In this document: one piece after another, positions 1 to 5,322 of the stretch
Layout: each line of letters begins with the position of its first letter
Position numbering within the stretch: position 1 is the first letter of the stretch
Source: Gammaproteobacteria bacterium
GTDB lineage: Bacteria > Pseudomonadota > Gammaproteobacteria > Granulosicoccales > Granulosicoccaceae
Direction: 5' to 3'
Assembly (NCBI GenBank): GCA_019634245.1
Contig: JAHQVR010000188.1
Location: 1-6,902 of the forward strand
Length of the DNA stretch: 6,902 bases
Program-made: the position numbers and the translations under genes
The notes under the pieces: generated by a model
The model's database searches: none
Told to the model about the DNA's origin: nothing
The model's input: the letters and a program-made list of their open reading frames with translations, nothing else

Positions 1-1174
1 CGTTACGCAAGGTAAGTCGAATGGAGCTGCCCTTTTTTGTATCGATCAGTGGCTGCATGTCGAGTTTGTTACCAACCACATCGTTAATGGCCCAGACGTA
101 ACCTTGCTGGGCAATTTCACGTAGGCCCATCCATTCTCCATTAAGTTTTGCACGTTGTAGTCCGCCCATCGCACCACCTGCCATCGTTACTTCTTGCTCA
201 ATCGCAACTGATAGATCTGGTTCTGGCAGTTCGGGTGGTGCCAGCGCTATTGAACTTTCCAGCGCTGATTCCCTTAATGGCTTTTCTTCATAAACAAATC
301 GGGTTAGATCAAATGGTTCTCTATAAAAGCTATCGACCACGGGTGTAGACGACTCGGGATCACCGGTCATATCCAGTATCAGATCTACACGTCCGGCCGC
401 CCCTATGACGACGGGCTCGTTTGTTGAGTAAGGTGCTATTGCTTGCCCATCAATGGCAATCACTGATGGGGTAAGTTCACCGAAGGACAAGGCGAAATTT
501 CTGGCGTTTGATGCATTGATTAATCGCAGTCGGATTCGTTCGCCGGTGCGTACTTTTACGATATCCCTAAATTTTCCATTAACAGTAGGCACATTACCGA
601 TGCGACCCGCATGCGAAAGATCATGGCCTGCGCCAAAGTCGTTGCTTATCGATGCATCGTTAAGTAGTCGCCAATCATCAATCATCCAAACAAGATCCCG
701 ATCGACAATCGGTGGGTTATCCTCATCAATAATCAGTGGACCATAAAGACCGCGCCCAACTTGTTCATAAGCGTTGACATGGGAGTGATACCAGTAGGTA
801 CCAGAATCGGGTGGGGTAAATTGATAACGAAAGGATTCACCAGGTTGGATAGCGGCTTGAGTTAACCCTGCTACACCATCCATGTTATTGGGCAGCCTTA
901 TACCATGCCAATGCACGGCAGTCGGGACGTCAAGCGCGTTTTTTACTAAGGCATTTACAGCTTGGCCACGGCTGATCCTGATCGGTGTGCCAGGTACCTG
1001 GCCATTGAATCCCCACACGTCAGTAGCCGGAAAGTCTGGGCCGACAATATTTACCTTGCCTGCTTTGGTCGTGAGTTCAATAACATTTTCGGCGGAGCTA
1101 GTAGTATGTGCAATTGAGAGCTTGCCAGCTAGGGCGCTTGCACCACTCCATTGAAGAAATAATCGCCTTTTCAT
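1..1174 (-). CDS. Tat-exported multicopper oxidase (3' end beyond left edge)
   Basis: Multicopper oxidases oxidise a substrate (Cu(I), phenols or metal ions) and reduce O2 to water at a four-copper centre; exported bacterial ones often protect against copper. The first 391 residues are present without a frameshift. Residues 1-28 are a Tat-type signal (KRRLFLQ, then a mildly hydrophobic stretch). The first cupredoxin domain carries two copper-ligand motifs: HWHG (H88, H90) followed by LPNNMDG, and YWYHSH (H130, H132) followed by GLYGPLIID. The second domain covers roughly residues 155-300. The C-terminal domain with the type 1 copper site (HxxHxH and HCHxxxH) lies outside the window, so activity cannot be judged. 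The ATG at 1174 has AGGG (1182-1185) 7 bases upstream. The motif spacing, with EQVGRGLYG after the HSH, resembles a general bacterial oxidase subgroup rather than classical CopA or CueO. It lies 125 bases downstream of the CopL-like gene on the same strand, probably as one operon. Confidence 0.92.
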   Translation of the reverse strand, partial: MKRRLFLQWSGASALAGKLSIAHTTSSAENVIELTTKAGKVNIVGPDFPATDVWGFNGQVPGTPIRISRGQAVNALVKNALDVPTAVHWHGIRLPNNMDGVAGLTQAAIQPGESFRYQFTPPDSGTYWYHSHVNAYEQVGRGLYGPLIIDEDNPPIVDRDLVWMIDDWRLLNDASISNDFGAGHDLSHAGRIGNVPTVNGKFRDIVKVRTGERIRLRLINASNARNFALSFGELTPSVIAIDGQAIAPYSTNEPVVIGAAGRVDLILDMTGDPESSTPVVDSFYREPFDLTRFVYEEKPLRESALESSIALAPPELPEPDLSVAIEQEVTMAGGAMGGLQRAKLNGEWMGLREIAQQGYVWAINDVVGNKLDMQPLIDTKKGSSIRLTLRN

Positions 1175-1299
1175 ATTTGTACCCTGAGACTGATTAATAC
1201 AATCGAGGTAATGACTACTGGCTAGTTTGGCAGCGATACGCGCTGTTAAGCAGAATGTGCCCCGATACTAATAACCCCTGCTACACAGAGGTTTCAGGA

Positions 1300-1740
1300 T
1301 TATCCGATTGGAGGTCGAAACAGTGGTTTGGATCGTCTGGATAGAAACGATGGTCTATCGGTAGGCCGATGGAAAACTCCGGTACGGTGGTCCGTTTGCA
1401 TCTGGTTTGTTATTGCATTAGAAACACTAGGAGAGCTGCAACATGTGCTAATCGAACAGTTGTCGTTGCAATCCGGTATGCCTTCACAAGCAGGCGCAGG
1501 GCATGGGGAGCTTGAAACGCCACCGGCGTGATGATGGTGCATTGGAGTTTCGTGATGCTGCATATCTGTCGCTTTCATATCGACAGTGAGGACATCTTTG
1601 CTTACTGAGGTATCGTGCAATATTTTTTGCACTGAAAAGGCCGGTGTCGAGATTGATCCTAAAACAAAACAGGCGCACATCAGTAAACGCACTAATCTTA
1701 GGGCATTAACTTCGCGGACACTGTATTTAGCTTGCTTCAC
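1300..1740 (-). CDS. CopL-like Cys/His-rich exported metal-binding protein
   Basis: This is a predicted small secreted protein, 146 residues from a GTG start at 1740. A basic N-terminus is followed by a hydrophobic signal core (residues 16-32, LVRLLMCACFVLGSI) and a likely cleavage after AFS (34-36). The mature part has a His cluster (H62, H63, H68-H71) and six cysteines (80, 85, 91, 95, 100, 101), a plausible soft-metal site, and ends in RPPIG. As recalled from family members, CopL proteins of copper operons share this layout: short, exported, His/Cys-rich middle and an RPPI-type C-terminus. CopL is needed for copper-induced expression of copAB in Xanthomonas, and its gene precedes copA, the order seen here with the oxidase. 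The start is uncertain: no good ribosome site is seen, the frame stays open to a TTG at 1860, and a GTG at 1692 would give 130 residues beginning nearer the signal core. The family assignment is moderately sure; the copper specificity is inferred. Confidence 0.68.
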   Translation of the reverse strand: MKQAKYSVREVNALRLVRLLMCACFVLGSISTPAFSVQKILHDTSVSKDVLTVDMKATDMQHHETPMHHHHAGGVSSSPCPAPACEGIPDCNDNCSISTCCSSPSVSNAITNQMQTDHRTGVFHRPTDRPSFLSRRSKPLFRPPIG

Positions 1741-1999
1741 CCTAATAGCATAGCAAAAACGGCTTCTTGTCGTGAAATTGAGTGAACGGTACGTTTTCGA
1801 AACGTAATTCGGCCGACACTTGTCCATCTCGAACCAATCAAGCGCTTCAAATCGCAACAAAATTACGATCTTACCTGATAGTACTGTAACGATTATTCAT
1901 GGTGCTGCAGGAGACCAATAGAGTTTACTGATGTCATTTTCGGTAGGAAATTAGCAGTATCGCGAAGATGTTCACTGTAAGCAAATCTCCATTAGCGGG

Positions 2000-2005
2000 T
2001 ATAAT
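2000..2005 (+). promoter_or_regulatory. Candidate -10 box of the HupE transcript
   Basis: The hexamer is a perfect TATAAT in the context GGGTATAATGCC. No good -35 hexamer sits 16-18 bases upstream (the best, TGTAAG at 1976-1981, is poor), so an activator would be needed or the match is accidental. The implied leader of about 100 bases would begin inside the hairpin that follows. Confidence 0.4.
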
Positions 2006-2027
2006 GCCTGCGGTCGCGGTCGCAGGC
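2006..2027. other. Strong GC-rich hairpin just after the -10 box
   Basis: GCCTGCG (2006-2012) pairs perfectly with CGCAGGC (2021-2027). Two G-T wobble pairs extend the stem towards a CGCG loop (2015-2018). It has no T-run after it, so it is not a standard terminator. It could be an operator dyad at the transcription start or a 5'-leader structure of the HupE mRNA; the sequence cannot separate these. Confidence 0.6.
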
Positions 2028-2114
2028 GCGTTTGCATTGTTGTGGAAATACAGGATTGCAATGACACAGCCAAAACAAAACTGTAGCCCCTCAATCAGAT
2101 AAGAGAAGATCTGT

Positions 2115-2828
2115 ATGGCACTCCTAGCGTATTCCCGGCTCACACCAATCACAATCGCCGTACTTGTCATGATGACTTGTTTTTGGAGCACGGCAAACGC
2201 TCACAACGTTACACCTGGTGATGCTGGTTACATCCAAGAGATTTGGGGTGTGCACATCATTCCGTTTATGTATCTCGGTGCCAAGCACATGGTCACTGGA
2301 TATGACCACATACTGTTCTTGTTTGGGGTCATTTTTTTCCTGTATAAGTTCCGAGATGTCGCGATCTATGTGAGTCTGTTTGCTATCGGACACTCGATCA
2401 CGATGCTTGTCGGCGTCTGGTTTGGTTGGGGTATCAATGCCTACATCGTTGATGCAATCATTGGGTTCTCGGTAGTTTACAAAGCGCTCGACAATCTTGG
2501 TGCGTTTCAAAAATGGTTTGGATATCAACCCAACACAAAAGCTGCGACATTTATTTTTGGTCTTATCCACGGTACTGGTCTGGCGACCAAAATATTGGAA
2601 TACCAAATTTCGGAAGATGGCCTCCTGCCCAACCTGTTGGCATTCAATGTGGGTGTGGAAATCGGGCAGATTTTGGCACTCTGCGTCATCCTGATCTTTA
2701 TGGGCTATTTACGCAGGAGTGATAATTTTCCCAAATACGCTATTAGCGCTAATGTCTTGATGATATTCCTTGGTCTTGCACTCATGGCGCAACACATTTT
2801 CGGCTACCTTCACTCGCACTCTCATTAA
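2115..2828 (+). CDS. HupE/UreJ-family membrane protein (putative metal permease)
   Basis: This is a 237-residue polytopic inner-membrane protein of the HupE/UreJ type (HupE/UreJ_2 subgroup). Relatives next to hydrogenase or urease genes are nickel or cobalt permeases; members in metal-resistance clusters have no settled substrate. Residues 1-29 are a signal-like segment ending ANA, so the mature chain would begin with H30. Family motifs visible are GAKHMVTGYDHILFL (H58, D64, H65), a mid-membrane GHS (H93), LIHGTGLA (H152) and FNVGVEIGQ (178-185). About six further membrane segments lie near 64-77, 82-103, 107-124, 143-160, 172-198 and 208-231. The C-terminus is HSHSH (H233, H235, H237), a likely metal-binding tail. 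The ATG has AGAGAAG (2102-2108) six bases upstream. It is followed closely by the anchor-protein gene, and the two are very probably co-transcribed. The family is sure; transport of a particular metal is inferred. Confidence 0.9.
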   Translation: MALLAYSRLTPITIAVLVMMTCFWSTANAHNVTPGDAGYIQEIWGVHIIPFMYLGAKHMVTGYDHILFLFGVIFFLYKFRDVAIYVSLFAIGHSITMLVGVWFGWGINAYIVDAIIGFSVVYKALDNLGAFQKWFGYQPNTKAATFIFGLIHGTGLATKILEYQISEDGLLPNLLAFNVGVEIGQILALCVILIFMGYLRRSDNFPKYAISANVLMIFLGLALMAQHIFGYLHSHSH

Positions 2829-2832
2829 AAGG
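2827..2832 (+). promoter_or_regulatory. Ribosome binding site deciding the start of the anchor-protein gene
   Basis: AAAAGG overlaps the stop codon of the HupE gene. It is 2 bases from an ATG at 2835, too close, and 8 bases from the ATG at 2841, a normal distance. The second ATG is therefore preferred. The overlap also suggests translational coupling. Confidence 0.6.
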
Positions 2833-2840
2833 TTATGACT

Positions 2841-3452
2841 ATGTTCAACGTTGAAAAACCCAGCATGGATGATCTGCCCAGCCTGGCTCAGTTGACACGT
2901 TCCGCTGTTGTTGCCTTCATTGGTGCGGGGTTAATTCTTATCACTGTTGTGTTGCCCGCAGAGTACGGCATTGATCCCACGGGCGCTGGTCGGGTTTTGG
3001 GCTTGACCGAGATGGGAGAAATTAAACACGAATTAAGCCACGAGGCTGAGGCGGATCATAAAGACGAAGACAATCATTCGTCCAACATCCTCGATAGCAT
3101 TCTTGGCGTTTTTGTCAGTACTGCACAAGCTCAGGAAGCCTGGAAGGACGAGATAACGTTTACGCTTGAGCCTGGAGACAGTATTGAGACAAAGCTTGCG
3201 ATGAGCGAAGGCGCTCAGGCACAGTATGTTTGGACAGCTACAGGCGGGCGCATCAACTTTGACTTGCATGCCCATGGTAGCGGTCAATCAAAGACGTACG
3301 AGAAAGGCCGCGGAGCTACCGAAGGCGAGGGTAGATTTGTTGCGCCTTTTAAAGGTGAGCATGGTTGGTTTTGGCGCAACCGTGACAAGTCGGCCATCAC
3401 AGTCACTCTCAAGATCAACGGCGATTATCTCGACATTGTTCGCAGCGAATAA
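2841..3452 (+). CDS. Single-pass membrane-anchored periplasmic protein (HupE partner)
   Basis: The product has 203 residues from the ATG at 2841 (two more from 2835). A short cytoplasmic N-terminus (1-20) is followed by one membrane helix (about 21-39) and PAEYGIDPTGAGRVLGLTE, a stretch I recall from proteins annotated 'transmembrane anchor protein' that repeatedly sit beside HupE/UreJ genes in metal-related clusters. Next comes an acidic, His-bearing linker (H63, H67, H73, H79), a second weakly hydrophobic stretch (83-97) ending in AQAQ, and a soluble domain (about 100-203) rich in beta strands with DLHAH (H143, H145) and HGWFWRNR (174-181). The soluble domain is predicted to face the periplasm and may handle metal for HupE. 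No enzymatic motif is seen. The spacing behind the HupE gene supports a two-gene operon. The family is fairly sure; the function is unknown. Confidence 0.85.
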   Translation: MFNVEKPSMDDLPSLAQLTRSAVVAFIGAGLILITVVLPAEYGIDPTGAGRVLGLTEMGEIKHELSHEAEADHKDEDNHSSNILDSILGVFVSTAQAQEAWKDEITFTLEPGDSIETKLAMSEGAQAQYVWTATGGRINFDLHAHGSGQSKTYEKGRGATEGEGRFVAPFKGEHGWFWRNRDKSAITVTLKINGDYLDIVRSE

Positions 3453-3460
3453 CGCGCTGC
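3442..3460 (+). other. Hairpin across the stop codon of the anchor-protein gene
   Basis: GCAGCG (3442-3447) pairs with CGCTGC (3455-3460), and the TAA stop lies in the 7-base loop. The next bases (TAGTGATCAAATTT) have no real T-run, so it is a doubtful intrinsic terminator, though it is the only stem near the end of this operon. Confidence 0.35.
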
Positions 3461-3595
3461 TAGTGATCAAATTTACCCCCGGTCCGATAGTTCTGCGCGT
3501 CTATTATTAATTATTTTGATTATTGAGGTGGATACAATAGTTAGTAATGTGAAAACAGTTTTATCAAAGTGTTCGCTTTTAATCTAATATTATTA

Positions 3596-3609
3596 GGGAC
3601 AAGCGTCCC
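3596..3609 (-). terminator. Weak candidate terminator of the LuxR-type gene
   Basis: GGGAC and GTCCC form a 5-bp stem around a 4-base loop, 20 bases past the stop codon at 3630. Read on the minus strand it is followed by TAATAATATTAG, AT-rich but not a T-run. It lies between convergent genes and could serve both directions poorly. Confidence 0.3.
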
Positions 3610-3626
3610 AGTACGCTCTTTGGTGT

Positions 3627-3652
3627 CGTTCAGTCAAGCCCATCACTGAACG
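3627..3652 (-). other. Perfect 8-bp hairpin embedding the LuxR-type gene's stop codon
   Basis: CGTTCAGT (3627-3634) and ACTGAACG (3645-3652) are exact reverse complements around a 10-base loop. The TGA stop (3630-3632) is inside one arm. No T-run follows. It may stabilise the 3' end of the mRNA or form a tandem end structure with the hairpin at 3596-3609. Confidence 0.45.
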
Positions 3653-4781
3653 GTATTCCCAATGTCATTAATTTTCGAATGACACCGGCGCGGGTTGACA
3701 CATTCATTTTGCGCATTAATTTTCTGGCCTGTGTCTTTATTGTTTCGCGGCTTACCCCACGTCGCTCAGCAACATCGTTGTAGTTATTGCCGTTAGCGAT
3801 TAGGCGCGCAACTGCAGATTCTGCCTTAGTTAATGAAAACACAGTGGATACCGACTCATGACTAGCCAGAAATGGGCGATTCGGGTCAACAACTATTGCC
3901 ATAATTCCCTGGAAACCTGAATCGATGTCACCGTCTGCATCTAGAAGAGGTGATAACTCCAGCACCAGATCATCATTTTCCGAATCATCTCCCAATCGAA
4001 CAATATATTTTTCAGATATATCGGTGGAGCTTTGCAATAACTGTAATCGGCTTTGTAAGTATACGTCCATTAAAGAATCGGTGGCTTTGAGGTAGCCGGT
4101 TTTTGTTGTTTGTAACTGTTTGGAATCATCAATTATTTCTTGTGCATAGGCGTTGGCTAAGACGACAACGCCATTCGCCTGTAGTAGAACCATGCCGATC
4201 TTCACTCGATCAAGCATTGAAAGTACCGCCTCGTATCGTTGCCGTATGGCGTCGTATATCCTTCCCATGCTAATAGCTTGGGCAATATGGGGTATATACG
4301 GCTTTATTGGAGCAATTTCCTCTTCTGTAAAATTCGAGCGTCGATCTGCGCGCAACTGAAAAGCGATGAGATCATTGTATGCATGCTCGTCATTCAGTCG
4401 GATGCCGATACGGTGAAAGATATTCATATTTTCCATGGAAAATTTAACATCCGGCCGTTGTATGATTTTGTCGTAGTCATCGAAGTCTGGATCGATGATC
4501 ATCTTACCCACCGGGGCATTCAACATCATCTCAAAATGCTTTACTTCGTGGTGGGCATAGTCCCTCAGGTATTCAACCTCTGTTTCTGCATCTAAATTCG
4601 TGCTCATGGAGTTGAACGTATGAAACAAGTCTGCGCCTTTATCATTTGGTTTTTCAACTACTGCTAATCCGGCATAGTCAGCGTTACAGATGGGATATAA
4701 CTGATCAAGTATTCTAGGCCACTTCGTTGAATGATTTTGTGTGCTGTACAGTTCGTTGGTGAGTTCTACGTCAGTACTCAT
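3630..4781 (-). CDS. LuxR-type transcriptional regulator with GAF-like and PAS-like parts
   Basis: This is a 383-residue cytoplasmic DNA-binding protein. The C-terminus (about 315-372) is a LuxR/FixJ-type helix-turn-helix: FSLTKAESAVARL, then NDVAERRGVSRETIKTQARK, then MRKMNVSTRAGVIRKL. Conserved positions include T318, E321, G331, G342, V343, S344, T347 and K349. Residues 185-300 look like a degenerate PAS domain (GMVLLQANGVVVLANAYA, then GIMAIVVDP). The N-terminal half (about 15-175) is GAF-like, with FTEEEIAPIKPYIPHIAQAI leading into the PAS part as in many orphan LuxR-type regulators. There is no receiver domain and no recognisable acyl-homoserine-lactone pocket (the WxxxYxxxxD signature was not found), so the inducer is unknown. 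The ATG at 4781 is chosen over the one at 4796 because only it has a ribosome site. The gene is convergent with the metal operon and divergent from the lipoprotein gene. A lux-box-like dyad upstream suggests control by itself or a related regulator. Confidence 0.9.
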   Translation of the reverse strand: MSTDVELTNELYSTQNHSTKWPRILDQLYPICNADYAGLAVVEKPNDKGADLFHTFNSMSTNLDAETEVEYLRDYAHHEVKHFEMMLNAPVGKMIIDPDFDDYDKIIQRPDVKFSMENMNIFHRIGIRLNDEHAYNDLIAFQLRADRRSNFTEEEIAPIKPYIPHIAQAISMGRIYDAIRQRYEAVLSMLDRVKIGMVLLQANGVVVLANAYAQEIIDDSKQLQTTKTGYLKATDSLMDVYLQSRLQLLQSSTDISEKYIVRLGDDSENDDLVLELSPLLDADGDIDSGFQGIMAIVVDPNRPFLASHESVSTVFSLTKAESAVARLIANGNNYNDVAERRGVSRETIKTQARKLMRKMNVSTRAGVIRKLMTLGIPFSDGLD

Positions 4782-4788
4782 TTTACCG

Positions 4789-4794
4789 CCTTCC
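4789..4794 (-). promoter_or_regulatory. Ribosome binding site deciding the start of the LuxR-type gene
   Basis: GGAAGG on the minus strand lies 7 bases before the ATG at 4781. The in-frame ATG at 4796 has only an AT-rich stretch and TTCCTCGA in front of it. The shorter protein, beginning MSTDVELT, is therefore the better choice. Confidence 0.65.
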
Positions 4795-4809
4795 ATTCGA
4801 GGAAAATAA

Positions 4810-4815
4810 AATATA
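4810..4815 (-). promoter_or_regulatory. Candidate -10 box of the LuxR-type gene
   Basis: TATATT on the minus strand in an AT-rich stretch (4803-4819). If it is the -10 element, transcription would start near 4804 and the lux-box-like dyad would be centred close to -38, where a class II activator site overlapping the -35 region is expected. The AT-richness allows other registers. Confidence 0.35.
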
Positions 4816-4831
4816 TTTTCGAAATTATCTA

Positions 4832-4851
4832 TCCTGTCAGACCTGGCAGGT
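4832..4851. promoter_or_regulatory. Lux-box-like 20-bp dyad upstream of the LuxR-type gene
   Basis: The element is TCCTGTCAGACCTGGCAGGT. Its outer parts, CCTGT at positions 2-6 and CAGGT at 16-20, are identical in sequence and spacing to the Vibrio fischeri lux box ACCTGTAGGATCGTACAGGT. In itself it is an imperfect palindrome with 7 Watson-Crick pairs in 8 plus one G-T. It ends 50 bases before the start codon at 4781, a place suited to activation of that gene. That it is an operator for a LuxR-type protein is inferred from sequence and place. Confidence 0.55.
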
Positions 4852-5043
4852 TGCTTCTACAGATAGAAAGCGATATACGGATCGCTCAATATACCCATAA
4901 ATCCCGGATTCTGCGCTTGCCTGTTGCTTGAATATTATAGATCTACATATGCAAAATGTTAGTTGTTGTTGTGATCAACCTTTCATAGCCCGCTTGCGAT
5001 ACATGCATGCTATCTGACATAACAGTCAAGCCCCATCAATCTG

Positions 5044-5059
5044 TCCCCCGCATGGGGGA
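5044..5059. promoter_or_regulatory. TCCCCC-GCAT-GGGGGA dyad, putative operator
   Basis: A perfect 6-bp inverted repeat around a GCAT centre lies in otherwise AT-rich intergenic DNA, 263 bases before the lipoprotein ATG. ATAAAAATTGTTT follows it, but no gene ends just before it on either strand, so a terminator role is unlikely. An operator for an unidentified regulator, or the base of an RNA structure, fits better. The binding protein is not known. Confidence 0.4.
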
Positions 5060-5322
5060 TAAAAATTGTTTCTCGTTTATTAGGTTCTTAAGTAAATCAA
5101 AAACAATTTTTCATCCGCGTGATTCCAATTGCAGTCTCGTTGGAAGATGTTGCAATTTAATTGCGCGAACACTTCAGCTCTGATATTCCGGTTCGATAAT
5201 TTTTTGAGACGGCAAGCAAATACCAAGTGTTTGTGTCGTCGAGAAACCTGACTATTAAATTCTAGAGACGCTTGAAGTATGCGCGAGCACTGAAGTGTCA
5301 CAACTGAGAAGGATGCGTAAAA

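Larger units (their letters stand above)
1741..2114. other. Divergent intergenic region between the CopL-like and HupE genes
   Basis: These 374 bases separate two divergent units and must carry both promoters. On the plus strand they hold a TATAAT (2000-2005), a GC-rich hairpin (2006-2027) and a ribosome site before the ATG at 2115. On the minus strand a TTCACG / TATGCT pair with an 18-base spacer lies directly before the GTG at 1740. If it is used, transcription would start almost at the start codon, so it is only a weak candidate. No CueR-type or CusR-type operator was recognised by eye. The open minus frame between 1740 and 1860 could extend the CopL-like protein but gives no signal-peptide sense. 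Confidence 0.6.
4782..5322. other. 541-base divergent intergenic region
   Basis: It separates the LuxR-type gene (minus) and the lipoprotein gene (plus). It holds the LuxR ribosome site, an AT-rich candidate -10 box, the lux-box-like dyad (4832-4851), the C-run/G-run dyad (5044-5059) and, at its right end, the lipoprotein ribosome site AGAAGGA (5307-5313). From 4852 to 5043 nothing firm is seen apart from a CATGCATG palindrome near 5003-5010. From 5060 to 5306 no convincing promoter is found; TTGTGT (5231) with TATTAA (5253) is a weak pair with a 16-base spacer. The open frame on the minus strand (5080-5301) lacks coding character and a ribosome site. The length leaves room for an unannotated small RNA, for which there is no direct evidence. 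Confidence 0.5.

Noticed and set aside
453..1154. Plus-strand frames of 97 and 90 codons at the left
   Set aside because: They are antisense to the multicopper oxidase, whose motifs are read without interruption on the minus strand.
1231..1245. CAGCG / CGCTG inverted repeat between the CopL-like and oxidase genes
   Set aside because: Only 5 bp with a 5-base loop and no T-run; too weak to call a terminator or operator.
1741..1860. N-terminal extension of the CopL-like protein to a TTG at 1860
   Set aside because: It would put about 55 residues before the signal core, spoiling export, and has no ribosome site.
2124..2606. 160-codon minus-strand frame over the HupE gene
   Set aside because: Antisense shadow of a gene with clear family motifs; its product has no membrane or domain features.
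5080..5301. 73-codon minus-strand frame in the divergent intergenic region
   Set aside because: GTG start without ribosome site, no motif, and composition typical of non-coding DNA.
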